DNA from: Chthoniobacterales bacterium
Lineage (GTDB): Bacteria > Verrucomicrobiota > Verrucomicrobiia > Chthoniobacterales > DASVRZ01
NCBI GenBank assembly: GCA_039930045.1
Contig: JBDSQB010000018.1
Coordinates: forward strand, 62,001-126,000
Length of the DNA stretch: 64,000 bases
Direction: 5' to 3'
This document shows positions 35,722-44,599 of this stretch, piece by piece. Below the pieces are notes generated by a model. The model did not search any database and was not told the origin of the DNA. It was given only the letters and a program-made list of their open reading frames with translations. Within the stretch, counting starts at the first letter, position 1. Each line of letters starts with the position of its first letter. The translations under genes were made by a program, and so were the position numbers.

Positions 35722-35778
35722 CGGACTTAATATCCGCTGGGATTCACCTCCCGTGCCGATTCGTCCGGCCAGCGGCAC
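35722..35778 (+). repeat. Degenerate copy of the tRNA-Leu 3' half (attachment-site remnant)
   Basis: These 57 bases align to 32865-32923 of tRNA-Leu(TAA), from the anticodon stem through the acceptor 3' strand, with three substitutions and one 2-base deletion in the T-loop (TTCGTCC for TTCGAGTCC). The 5' half of the tRNA is absent. An intact tRNA at one end and a displaced 3' fragment in the same orientation at the other is the classic footprint of a tyrosine-recombinase island. No integrase gene remains between them. Confidence 0.8.
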
Positions 35779-36952
35779 TTTTTACAAAGCTGATAGAGAA
35801 GGGAGAGCGAAAGAGGTCATTCAGGTGCCTTGTTAGCTCCTTACAATAATTTTCTCTGTCCGGGGGGGCGAGCCAAACCGACCAAATCGTATCGTTGGCA
35901 ACTGCGACGCCTTTCCCCTTGGAGGCCACCGGACCGGGACGCATCTTAAACACCGGTAGTTTAGGGCCTCCGCCCGGCAGCACATCATATTTCTCCTGAT
36001 CTTTTTCCAGCAGTAGATAAGCGGAAAATTCGCCGCCGGGACGCTCCCCGATCATGATCTCCATATTATAACTTATCCCGGCACGAACTTCGATCAATTC
36101 ACTCGCCACTGCCTTCATCCCACCATAGTGGTAGCTCTTCTTGTCTGCTCCCGGCGTGAGCGCTTGCAGGCTGCCGTCCAGCACCAGGCGATTCTCGAAG
36201 CGTACCAGCAATATATCATCTGCAGCTCCTACAAAACGATATCTCCCGCTGACCGATGGCGACACTTTACCTCGGTAAAGGACTACCCACCGCTTCGGCT
36301 GCACTTTGTCACCCAGTCCAAAGGCCTTGGTGGCCTTGATCTCCGGGATAAAAATGTGCGAGGCGTAGAGAGGCGATGGCCCGTGGAAATAGGATCGCAG
36401 CATCGTATCATTCATGCCGGAATTGATTACACTCCGCAGAACTTCGTCATAATTTTTGTTCGTGGGCTCATTAATGCCTGGGTAGCCATCTTTTTCACCG
36501 GGGGCAGGGAACATTTTCGTCGGTTTGCCCCGGTTGTCTTGCTTCAGATCATAAAATACTCCCTCCAGGCCCCCGTCCTCATTTGCCTTGGCATTACCAA
36601 AGACGGAACCCTCACCCCCTGAGCCGCCGGAGGTGGTATGAAGGGTGGATTGGAGAGAGGTCGTGGAACTCAGTGTCCGCGATATATTCGGCAGTGATCC
36701 AAGTTGCGAGGGCAGGGTTATACTGGCTTGCGACATGGAATTCATTGAGGTAATGACCGACATTGAGGAAGCACTCTGAGTGGGTAGTGGAGGCGTGATC
36801 GCGCTGGACAGCGCCATGTTTTGCGAGGGAGGCGTGGAGATCTCGACCTCACTATTAACGAAGGAGCCCCCGCCTTGGGCAACAAAGTCATCGTCCTTGT
36901 GCTTATCGAACAACACGACGACGCCGACTAACATGATCAAAATCAAATGCAA
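35744..36952 (-). CDS. PA14-like domain protein with altered ends
   Basis: Up to 402 residues from a TTG at 36952. One hydrophobic segment (2-14) is followed by a Ser/Thr-rich linker (about 40-110) and a domain with LEGVFYDLKQDNRGKPT, PEIKATKAFGLGDKVQPKRWV (in pieces), GRYRFVGAADDILLVRFENRLVLDG and GERPGGEFSAYLLLE. The last resembles PA14/GLEYA-type carbohydrate-binding modules. Both ends look damaged. The last ~12 codons (KSAAGRTNRHGR) are encoded by the tRNA-Leu fragment. An ATG at 36994 would start MANW followed by TAA and then continue in frame into the hydrophobic segment, suggesting a nonsense mutation. It is probably a membrane-anchored surface protein, perhaps no longer functional. 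Confidence 0.5.
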   Translation of the reverse strand: MHLILIMLVGVVVLFDKHKDDDFVAQGGGSFVNSEVEISTPPSQNMALSSAITPPLPTQSASSMSVITSMNSMSQASITLPSQLGSLPNISRTLSSTTSLQSTLHTTSGGSGGEGSVFGNAKANEDGGLEGVFYDLKQDNRGKPTKMFPAPGEKDGYPGINEPTNKNYDEVLRSVINSGMNDTMLRSYFHGPSPLYASHIFIPEIKATKAFGLGDKVQPKRWVVLYRGKVSPSVSGRYRFVGAADDILLVRFENRLVLDGSLQALTPGADKKSYHYGGMKAVASELIEVRAGISYNMEIMIGERPGGEFSAYLLLEKDQEKYDVLPGGGPKLPVFKMRPGPVASKGKGVAVANDTIWSVWLAPPDRENYCKELTRHLNDLFRSPFSISFVKSAAGRTNRHGR

Positions 36953-37093
36953 TAAAAGGGCACACCAGAAAAGCGGGAATTACCAGTTTGCCATAAAAAA
37001 CGTGTTGAAAGTTATTATAGGCGATATTCATGAAAAGTTAAGGAGTGACTGTGCTCATTTCGAGGCCATGGTTCCATTTGAGAAACTGGCATG

Positions 37094-38137
37094 TCATTTC
37101 CGGGCCTTTGGCAGACATTTGCCGTCCACCCACCGGCCTTTGATCAGAATCTGACGCGAAATCAAAGCCTCCCCATGGGCGTTATCGTGAATCAACGACA
37201 ATGCCACCAATACCGCCACCCGGCCGATTTCTCGCGCATTTTGATCTATCCCCGCATCGATCGGGCAATCGTGTACCGTCACCGTGGCCAGGCCGATATC
37301 CTCCGGCACGCGATACCCTGCCTTTTTCAACATGGCTGGAATGGCTGCCAATTCCGTGATGATGGCATCGGGTTTTTCTTTTTCCAGCCAAGCAGTGAAG
37401 GCCGTTTGATATTTGGAAATCTCGCGAGCATGAAGCATGAATGGCGGAATCCGTGTCTCGGCTGGACAATCCATCAGCTGCGCCCATAAGAACCCGGCAC
37501 CGTAGGACCACTCACGGTAAACCTCGCCGACAAATGCAATCCGCCGATACCCTTTTTCCATGACTTTTTCAAAGGCCAGCATCGTATTCCGAGCCTGATC
37601 GGCTCCCACCGAATATACCAATGGCACATCACGAGGCACACCCAGCCGCACCACAGAAAAACGTTCCAGATTAAACTCGCTCCAGTTGATCGGGGTCGAG
37701 CCGGAGGGAGGCAGGAGAATCCCGGTAATGCCGCGGGTGAGTAAAATTTGCTCCAGCCTTCGCAAAGACATTTCGGTGTTCACCACAAACTCTTCCAGCT
37801 TATAGCCAAATTTCGCTGCTGACGCCGAGGCTCCTTCCCAATAAAGATCGAACTCCCGATAACTGCGCAACTTCTCCGGCTCAGGCCAGAAATTGAGCCA
37901 CGCCAGAGAATTAACCATGGGCTGCACCTTGGAATCCTTTTTGTGGTAAGCCAGAGCGGTGGCAGAGGCATTGGGGCGGTAGCCCATCTTTTGCGACATC
38001 TCCTGCACGCGTCGGCAAGTCGCCTTGGACACCTCGGGGCTGTTTCGCAAAGCCAGCGAAACTGCGGCATGCGAAAGCCCCACCGCTTTCGCGATATCCT
38101 TCAAAGTCACACGTGGAAAAGCGGGGGGGACATCCAT
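37094..38137 (-). CDS. LacI/GalR-family transcriptional regulator
   Basis: 347 residues. The N-terminal helix-turn-helix VTLKDIAKAVGLSHAAVSLALRN and hinge region (GYRPNASATAL) are standard for LacI. A periplasmic-binding-protein-like ligand domain follows, with RGITGILLPPSGSTPINW, MEKGYRRIAFVG and YRVPEDIGLATVTVHD. It is divergent from the giant esterase/PATR gene and the saccharolytic series. It is probably a sugar-responsive regulator of that locus (inference from position). The extra residues MDVPPAFPR before the helix-turn-helix are normal. Confidence 0.85.
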   Translation of the reverse strand: MDVPPAFPRVTLKDIAKAVGLSHAAVSLALRNSPEVSKATCRRVQEMSQKMGYRPNASATALAYHKKDSKVQPMVNSLAWLNFWPEPEKLRSYREFDLYWEGASASAAKFGYKLEEFVVNTEMSLRRLEQILLTRGITGILLPPSGSTPINWSEFNLERFSVVRLGVPRDVPLVYSVGADQARNTMLAFEKVMEKGYRRIAFVGEVYREWSYGAGFLWAQLMDCPAETRIPPFMLHAREISKYQTAFTAWLEKEKPDAIITELAAIPAMLKKAGYRVPEDIGLATVTVHDCPIDAGIDQNAREIGRVAVLVALSLIHDNAHGEALISRQILIKGRWVDGKCLPKARK

Positions 38138-38513
38138 GGATTAAATAACCTCCCTTGGCAAAAAGGGGGATGGCACCAAGTGACGCCCCGTCAGATTTAA
38201 GTGTCAAGCTGGTTTGCCTCGCACGGTCTGTTCGCAGCGGCTTTGCACGGGGCTTTTTCTTTGTCTGCCCCGGTGAAAGGAACGACTTAATCGTGTCAGC
38301 CATAAACGGGTCGTCTGCGAATTGGGAAGTGTTAATTCTTTAAAAATACAGGGCAACTACCGTGGAATTCCTCCTCAAGTCCTTGGATTCCTTTGCGTAA
38401 CCCCCCATGACGGAAGTGCGACCGATCCCGATGCCGGCACAATCACTTAGTAAAATCACTGGACCGCCTTTTCGTCAGATGCGCCTTGCCTGATCCCTAC
38501 TATTGCCCCCTTT
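38138..38513. promoter_or_regulatory. Divergent promoter region between LacI regulator and saccharolytic locus
   Basis: 376 bp without a gene. It contains AT-rich promoter-like segments (GTGTTAATTCTTTAAAAATAC near 38329, in pieces) and a G-rich block near 38401. No clear 14-16-bp LacI palindrome with central CpG was found by eye. There is no strong ribosome-binding site directly before ATG 38514; CCCCCTTT precedes it. Confidence 0.4.
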
Positions 38514-41500
38514 ATGAACTTTTTTTTCCGGTCTCTTTTAACGGTTTCGCTATTTGCGGTGTTATTAACAGTCACTCTCGAAGCCGCGCCATCGCCGATT
38601 GGCACCGGGTTGCTCAGCAACATCACGTTGGGTGCGCTTCAGAATTCGGCGGTGGTCAACCGCCAGTGGCCCAATTGGGTCGACTACGACGTGGATCTGG
38701 CCACCTGGACTTACGACGTCTATGTCCCGCCTGGCTACGACGGCACGAAGCCCTATGGCGTGGTAGTTTACATCACCTCGGACCCCACCCCCGGCGTGGT
38801 GCTGCAGACCGCGTCCAACGACAAGAACCTCATCTGGATCGCACCTCGGAACGTCGGCAATAATCAGGGAGACTACACGCTCCGCTTCGGCGCGTCGCTG
38901 CTGGCGATCTATCGTGCCAAGGAGCTGTTCAACATCGACCCGCGGCGGGTTTACACGTCCGGCAAGTCTGGCGGTGCCCGCGTTGCCAGCGCCCTCGCAT
39001 TTTATCACTGCGAACTCATCAAAGGCACGGCCCCCTCCTCGGGATTTGGTCTGCCTCGACTCAACGAGGTGACGCCAGACTACATCACGAAACCGACTGG
39101 CAGTAACACTCCGGACTCTTTCTACAACTATTCGAACGGCTGGTTCTTCGGGGAGGATGTGGATGCGATCAACGCGACCGCGCTTTCCCAGAAACTGCGC
39201 TCCTATATCATCACGCGCTACGACGATTACCGGGAGGAATACTTCGTGGAGTCCTTTCACTGCAGCTACGAGCCGCAGGGGCAGACTTGCTTTCTTTACG
39301 ACGGCCCCGGCACGCACACGGATACCAGTGACGCCGAGATGGAGGAGGCGATCGATTACCTCGACCGCACCGACATCTTCCCGGTGAATGCCAACGTGAC
39401 GGCGGGGGCGGGAGGTTTTTCCGGCCTGACGAACATCAGCCAGTCCGGCGCTTCGGCGGTCGAGGCGACCTCGGGTGGCAACACGACCTACACGCTCACT
39501 CCCACGCTCACCGCCGTGGCGGCGGCGAAGACGGGCCCGGCGTTTTACTGGGACAACGCGAATGGTTCGACCGTGCGTTGGCTGTGGGAGGTGAAGAACG
39601 CCGCGCCGACGAACCAAAAGACCTTCTTTGGTCTTTGGTTCGCCAACGAGACGTGGGGTGGGGGAGCACCGACCTCCGTGACAACGGGGAGCAATCCCGG
39701 CATCCTCATCACGATCACGCAAAACGGCTCGCTGAATCGCATGGTCGTCAGCGCGCGTTCCGACTCGGGCGGGGAAACCATTTTTTACGACGGTTACTTC
39801 AGCTTCGTGCCGGCGTATTCCACGGCGTGGACGAGCACGCACAGTGGCTACCTCACCGGCGCGGGCTCGCCGGTGGAGATCCGGATGGACCTCAACAAGA
39901 GCCGCTGGCAGCTCACGTTCAACGGCATCAAGCTCGACGGCACGACGACCTCCATTGCCAGCGGCACGCAGATTTCGCGGGACAACAGGCGTTCGATTTA
40001 CGGCTACTGGGACACTGCCGTCGGAGGCGCGTCGTTCTGGAAACACCATGCGACCGCTCCTGCCTACAACACGTGGTCGCCCTTCACCAAGTCGATCTTG
40101 ACGGTCGCCTCGGGCGCGCTCTCCGGCTCGGGCACCGCGCCTTCGCCGATGGAGCTGCGCTACGTGATCGCGAGCGATCCCGGCCTTCCCGACCCACTGG
40201 CAGCCGGGCCCAGCGGCCTCACGGCGGTCGCCAGCGGCGGAGCCATCAATTTGACCTGGAACGCTCTTCCCGGCGCGACGAGCTATGACGTCAAGCGCGC
40301 CTCCGTATCCGGTGGGCCTTACACGACGCTCCAGAATGTCAGCAGCACCAGTTACACGGATTCCAGCGCGGTTGCCGGCACGGCCTACTATTATACCGTC
40401 TCGGCGGTCACGGCATCCGGCTCGACCGCCAACGCGGAGTTTGAAGTCTGCGCGGGAGTGAGTCTCCCGCCGGGCACTTGGATTGGCATTGGCGCGGATG
40501 GCAACTGGCAGACGGCGGCGAATTGGACCACGCTGCCTGTGGCGGGCAACACGCTGACCTTCGCCGGCGGGCGGCTGGCGAGCGGGAATAACTTTGCGGC
40601 GAACACCTCTTTTGGCGGCCTGGCGTTCAGCAGCGGAGCCCCGGCATTTACGTTGAGCGGAAACGCGATCACCCTCGGCGGAGATATTTCCAACAACAGT
40701 CCGAACACGCAGTCCATCAACCTCCCCCTGGCGCTTTCCTCCGGCGCGCACAGCGTGACGACCAATGCGAACGGTGGCGTCTCGATCGGCGGCGTGATCA
40801 GCGGGAACGGCAGCCTGACGAAAGCCGGCGCAGGCACGCTGACTCTCCCGGCCGTCAATACCTACGGCGGCGGCACGATCGTGAACGCGGGCACGCTGGT
40901 GCTCGCAAAGGGTGGTGGCGCGGGTGCCATTCGCGGCACCGTCACCGTCAACTCCGGGGCGACCTTAAAAACGACGGTCACCGATGCCGTGGGCTATAAC
41001 GCCGGGAGCCAGGTCGCCCAGTTGAATCTCACTGGCGGCACATTCGACAACAGCGGCAATGGCAACGAGGGGTTTCGCACGAACGTGGCGCTCACGGGTG
41101 GCACGATGACCTCGACGGGAGGCGGCTCCTTCCTCTTCACCGTGGGAGGTTACGGCATCGCGTCGCTCGCCAGCTCCGCGACCTCGACGATCAGCTCGGG
41201 TCTCCTTCTACAGAACAGCGTGGACCTCCCGATAGACGTGGCCGATGGCGCCGCCGCCACGGATCTCCTGATTTCGGGCGTGGTCGCCGGGACTGGCAGC
41301 GCTATCACTAAAACCGGCGCCGGAACCCTGACGCTTTCGGGGGCGAACACCCTCACGGGGAACCTCACCATCAACGGCGGCACGCTTGCCACCGGATTGG
41401 CCCTCGGCAACCCGGGAACCAATACGAGCCAGTCCAGCGGTCTTGGCGATATTGGCACTTCTGTTTCCCGCACCCTCACGGTGAACAACGGGGGAACGCT

Positions 41501-42812
41501 GTCACTGACCGGAGGAAACGTGTTGGGGACGGGAGGAAGCACCAACACGCTGGCCACCACGACCCTCGTCGTGAATCAAGGCGGTGTTTTTCAAAGCGGT
41601 CTGAATGGCAGCGGCACAGGCTGGTGGAACAAGCTCGGGCCGGTGATCCTCAATGGCGGCACGATCCACGTAGGCAGCGGTGCCAACACCACGAGCTTCC
41701 AAGGCTTGGCGCTGCTCGGCACCGTCACAGTCGGCGGAAGCACGGCCTCCGTCATCGACACGTTCGCCTCCTCCAATAACGCCTCCAACGGCATTCACCT
41801 CGGTCAGAACAGCACAGCGAGCCAATCCATCGTCTTCAACGTGGCGGATGTCACTGGCAATTCGGCTGCGGATCTGACGATTGCGGCGAAGTTGCTCAAC
41901 ACCTCGTCAAGCCAGGTCGCCAGCGGACTCACCAAAACCGGCGTCGGAACGCTGACCCTGACTGCCGCGAACGCCTACTCCGGCGCGACGACGATCAACG
42001 GCGGCATCCTCAACATCACGGGTTCGCTCAGCAGCAGTTCCGGGACCGTGACCGTCAACAATGGCGGCACGTTGGCGGGAACCGGCACCGTAGCCCGCGC
42101 AACCACCGTGACCAGCGGCGGCGCGATTTCGCCCGGCAACGGCGGCGGCACAGCCGGCACGCTGACGCTTTCCGGAGGGCTTACGCTCAATACCGGTGCG
42201 GCGCTGGCCATGGACCTCGCCGGCACGGCGACCTCCGACAAGATCGCGGTGAGCGGCGCGTTTGCCGCGAGCGGCACGACGACCATCAACCTGACTGCGC
42301 TCGGCAGCTTCGTCGGCTCCGGCACGTATCCACTCATCACGGGTGCCACCGGCATCAGCGCCGGCAACTTCGCCGTCGGCACAACACCGGGCGGCTACGT
42401 CTGCACCCTCAGCGCGAGCAGCGGCACGCTTTCGCTCACCGCGATGACCGTGGTCGAGAACTGGCGCTCGACGTATTTCGGCACCACGGCCAACAGCGGC
42501 AACGCGGCGGACAACGCCGATCCCGACGGCGACGGCATGACTAACGCGCAGGAGTTCGCCGCAGGCACCGACCCGAAGAGTAACGCCAGCGCATTAAAGG
42601 TCAGCAACGTCGCGCCATCCGGCAACGACATGGTGATCAGCTTCCCGACGGTCTCTGGGAAAGTCTATCGCGTAGAACGCTCCGACACGCTGCAAAGCGG
42701 CTCGTGGACAACCGTGCAGGACAACCTCGCCGGCACTGGTGGCGTCGTGCAGGTCACCGACGCCGGCGGGGCCATGCAGGGCAAACGCTTCTACCGGGTC
42801 CTCATCCCGTGA
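38514..42812 (+). CDS. Giant secreted esterase with fibronectin-III and autotransporter-type beta-strand repeats
   Basis: 1432 residues. A signal peptide (1-24) is followed by an alpha/beta-hydrolase domain (about 30-290). Its nucleophile is S152 in TSGKSGGAR and its likely His is H268 in GPGTHTD, similar to feruloyl or acetyl-xylan esterase/depolymerase types. Next come a concanavalin-like sandwich (about 300-540), a fibronectin-III domain (about 565-645, LTWNALPGATSYDVKRA), and autotransporter-associated PATR repeats (about 650-1310). These include repeated GAGTLTLSGANTLTGNLTIN, KTGVGTLTLTAANAYSGATT and GGTLAGTG units. The C-terminal region has a Ca-binding-like stretch (DADPDGDGMTNAQEF-like) and ends KRFYRVLIP, a tail common in Verrucomicrobia. 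There is no outer-membrane beta-barrel. It is a likely surface or secreted hemicellulose esterase, first gene of the locus. Confidence 0.75.
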   Translation: MNFFFRSLLTVSLFAVLLTVTLEAAPSPIGTGLLSNITLGALQNSAVVNRQWPNWVDYDVDLATWTYDVYVPPGYDGTKPYGVVVYITSDPTPGVVLQTASNDKNLIWIAPRNVGNNQGDYTLRFGASLLAIYRAKELFNIDPRRVYTSGKSGGARVASALAFYHCELIKGTAPSSGFGLPRLNEVTPDYITKPTGSNTPDSFYNYSNGWFFGEDVDAINATALSQKLRSYIITRYDDYREEYFVESFHCSYEPQGQTCFLYDGPGTHTDTSDAEMEEAIDYLDRTDIFPVNANVTAGAGGFSGLTNISQSGASAVEATSGGNTTYTLTPTLTAVAAAKTGPAFYWDNANGSTVRWLWEVKNAAPTNQKTFFGLWFANETWGGGAPTSVTTGSNPGILITITQNGSLNRMVVSARSDSGGETIFYDGYFSFVPAYSTAWTSTHSGYLTGAGSPVEIRMDLNKSRWQLTFNGIKLDGTTTSIASGTQISRDNRRSIYGYWDTAVGGASFWKHHATAPAYNTWSPFTKSILTVASGALSGSGTAPSPMELRYVIASDPGLPDPLAAGPSGLTAVASGGAINLTWNALPGATSYDVKRASVSGGPYTTLQNVSSTSYTDSSAVAGTAYYYTVSAVTASGSTANAEFEVCAGVSLPPGTWIGIGADGNWQTAANWTTLPVAGNTLTFAGGRLASGNNFAANTSFGGLAFSSGAPAFTLSGNAITLGGDISNNSPNTQSINLPLALSSGAHSVTTNANGGVSIGGVISGNGSLTKAGAGTLTLPAVNTYGGGTIVNAGTLVLAKGGGAGAIRGTVTVNSGATLKTTVTDAVGYNAGSQVAQLNLTGGTFDNSGNGNEGFRTNVALTGGTMTSTGGGSFLFTVGGYGIASLASSATSTISSGLLLQNSVDLPIDVADGAAATDLLISGVVAGTGSAITKTGAGTLTLSGANTLTGNLTINGGTLATGLALGNPGTNTSQSSGLGDIGTSVSRTLTVNNGGTLSLTGGNVLGTGGSTNTLATTTLVVNQGGVFQSGLNGSGTGWWNKLGPVILNGGTIHVGSGANTTSFQGLALLGTVTVGGSTASVIDTFASSNNASNGIHLGQNSTASQSIVFNVADVTGNSAADLTIAAKLLNTSSSQVASGLTKTGVGTLTLTAANAYSGATTINGGILNITGSLSSSSGTVTVNNGGTLAGTGTVARATTVTSGGAISPGNGGGTAGTLTLSGGLTLNTGAALAMDLAGTATSDKIAVSGAFAASGTTTINLTALGSFVGSGTYPLITGATGISAGNFAVGTTPGGYVCTLSASSGTLSLTAMTVVENWRSTYFGTTANSGNAADNADPDGDGMTNAQEFAAGTDPKSNASALKVSNVAPSGNDMVISFPTVSGKVYRVERSDTLQSGSWTTVQDNLAGTGGVVQVTDAGGAMQGKRFYRVLIP

Positions 42813-43597
42813 GGAAATCCCGTTGCTTTTCGATTCTGAAAAGTGCCCTTGCACTGATTGTCATCGGATTTGCTGGCTTCTGGTGCGCTGAGGCGAGGGC
42901 TTTCACCCATCCCGGCATTCCCCTCATCGCGGCCGACTTGGATGCGGTTGCGGCCAACCTTGCCAAAGAGCCGTGGAATTCCGGCTACGCGGCGCTGGCG
43001 GCAGACTACCGCTCCCAGCTCTCCTACACGATGCAGGGGCCATTCGCGCACGTCGGGCGCAACGAGAGCGGCACCAATCCCAACCTCACCCAGTGGCGCA
43101 ACGACATGATCGCGATCTGGAACCTTTCGCTCATGTGGTATTTCACCGGCAACACTGCCTACGCGCAAAAGGCGCACGACATCCTGCTCCAATGGGCCAA
43201 CACCCAGACCAGCTTCGGCGGCATCGAATCCGGCCTCGACTTGGGAGACTACGCATTTCGTTTTGGGGACGGAGCGGATATCTTGCGCGGCACCTGGCCG
43301 CTCTGGACGCAGGCGGACACCGACAAAGTGAAGGCGCTCTTCTCCACCGTCTATTGGCCAGCGACCAGTCTGCCCACCGACGAGCTCGGCCCGACTAACA
43401 AGGGCTCCTTGAGCATGGCTGCCGCCGTGGCGATCGCGGTCTTCTGCGACGATCAGGCGAACTGGACAAAGTTCCCGATGGGCACGACCGACGAATATCA
43501 GACAACATCCCCGGCACCGGCAATCCCGTGCAAATCACAGACACGAATGGCGGGTCAGCAAGCCAAACGTTTTTACCGTGTGACGGTGATCCCATAG
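42809..43597 (+). pseudogene. Truncated alginate-lyase-family gene fused to a foreign C-terminal tail
   Basis: It starts at GTG 42809, overlapping the upstream stop (GTGA), with a signal peptide. The reading HPGIPLIAADLDAVAANLAKEPWNSGY...GTWPLWTQADTDKVKALF (in pieces) matches the start of the alginate-lyase-like domain of the gene at 53282. At about residue 230 (FCDDQANWTKF) similarity stops, about 200 residues early. The remaining DNA encodes, in another frame, DNIPGTGNPVQITDTNGGSAS and then, in the original frame, KRFYRVTVIP, the typical Verrucomicrobial C-terminal tail. An extra A near 43563 explains the frame change within the tail. So an internal deletion joined a lyase N-half to the end of another secreted protein. 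It may still make a 262-residue product but is unlikely to be active. Confidence 0.7.
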
Positions 43598-43633
43598 TCT
43601 CGGTAAAGATAGTTTGCTAATCACAGTTCATTT

Positions 43634-44599
43634 ATGAAAACCCCTGTAACGAAACAGTTCATCTCTTTGGCTATCGCGCTCATCCCGCTGGGTTTGCATG
43701 CGGCCAACCCCATCATTACTGACATCTTCACGGCTGATCCGGCTGCGTTGGTCTATAAAGACACCGTCTATCTGTATGCCGGGCAGGACGAGGCTCCGCC
43801 GAACAAAGGCTACACGATGAACAAATGGGTCTGCTATTCGTCGCAGGATATGAAGACTTGGACTTCGCATGGTTCGCCGCTGGCTTGGAAAGATTTCGCC
43901 TGGGCCAAAGGCGATGCCTGGGCCTCTCAAGTCATCGAGAATAAAGGGAAGTTCTATTGGTATGTGACCGTGCAGCACAACGATCAACACCGAGGCAAAG
44001 CGATCGGCGTTGCCGTCTCTGACAGTCCAACCGGCCCCTTCAAGGACGCTCGCGGCTCCGCTCTCGTGACCAACGACATGACGCCCAACGGCAAAATCGG
44101 CTGGGAAGACATCGATCCCACGGTTTTTACGGATGACGACGGCGCGACCTATCTCTGCTGGGGAAATACCAACTGCTACATGGCCAAACTCAAGCCGAAC
44201 ATGACCGAGCTGGATGGCCCGATTCAGAGCGTGGAAAATTTGCCCGAATACACCGAAGCGCCGTGGCTCCACAAACAGGGAGACATGTATTACCTCTCCT
44301 ACGCGTCCGGTTTCCCGGAAAAAATATCTTACGCCACCGCCCCCAAAATCACCGGGCCGTGGACTCCTCGCGGCGTGCTCGCGGAAGTCGCTGGGAACAG
44401 CAACACCATCCATCAGGCGATCATCGAATTCAAAAACCAGTGGTATTTCGTTTACCACAACGGAGTGATCCAGCACCCGAACACAGGTGGCAGTTTTCGG
44501 CGCTCTGTCTGTGTCGATTATCTCTACTACAACCCCGACGGTACGATGAAGCGCGTCGTGCAAACGAGCGAAGGCACTGATCTTCCACCCGTGAAATGA
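43634..44599 (+). CDS. Secreted GH43-family glycosidase
   Basis: 321 residues. A signal peptide (ends near HAA) is followed by a five-bladed propeller GH43 domain. Candidate catalytic acids are D in FTADPAALV (base), D in WEDIDPTVFTDDDG (pKa modulator) and E in EYTEAPWLHKQG (acid). The family removes arabinofuranose or xylose from hemicellulose, and this subgroup resembles exo-acting arabinofuranosidase/xylosidase enzymes. The C-terminus ends soon after the propeller (no CBM). It resembles the first part of the gene at 59205. The following gene overlaps by ATGA. Confidence 0.8.
   Translation: MKTPVTKQFISLAIALIPLGLHAANPIITDIFTADPAALVYKDTVYLYAGQDEAPPNKGYTMNKWVCYSSQDMKTWTSHGSPLAWKDFAWAKGDAWASQVIENKGKFYWYVTVQHNDQHRGKAIGVAVSDSPTGPFKDARGSALVTNDMTPNGKIGWEDIDPTVFTDDDGATYLCWGNTNCYMAKLKPNMTELDGPIQSVENLPEYTEAPWLHKQGDMYYLSYASGFPEKISYATAPKITGPWTPRGVLAEVAGNSNTIHQAIIEFKNQWYFVYHNGVIQHPNTGGSFRRSVCVDYLYYNPDGTMKRVVQTSEGTDLPPVK

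Noticed and set aside
38565-40751. 728-codon open frame on the minus strand opposite the esterase/PATR gene
   Set aside because: Low-complexity Arg/Gly/Val-rich translation without family features; it mirrors the strong GC bias at third codon positions of the real gene. The same applies to the long antisense frames at 49998-51923 and 54065-55807.
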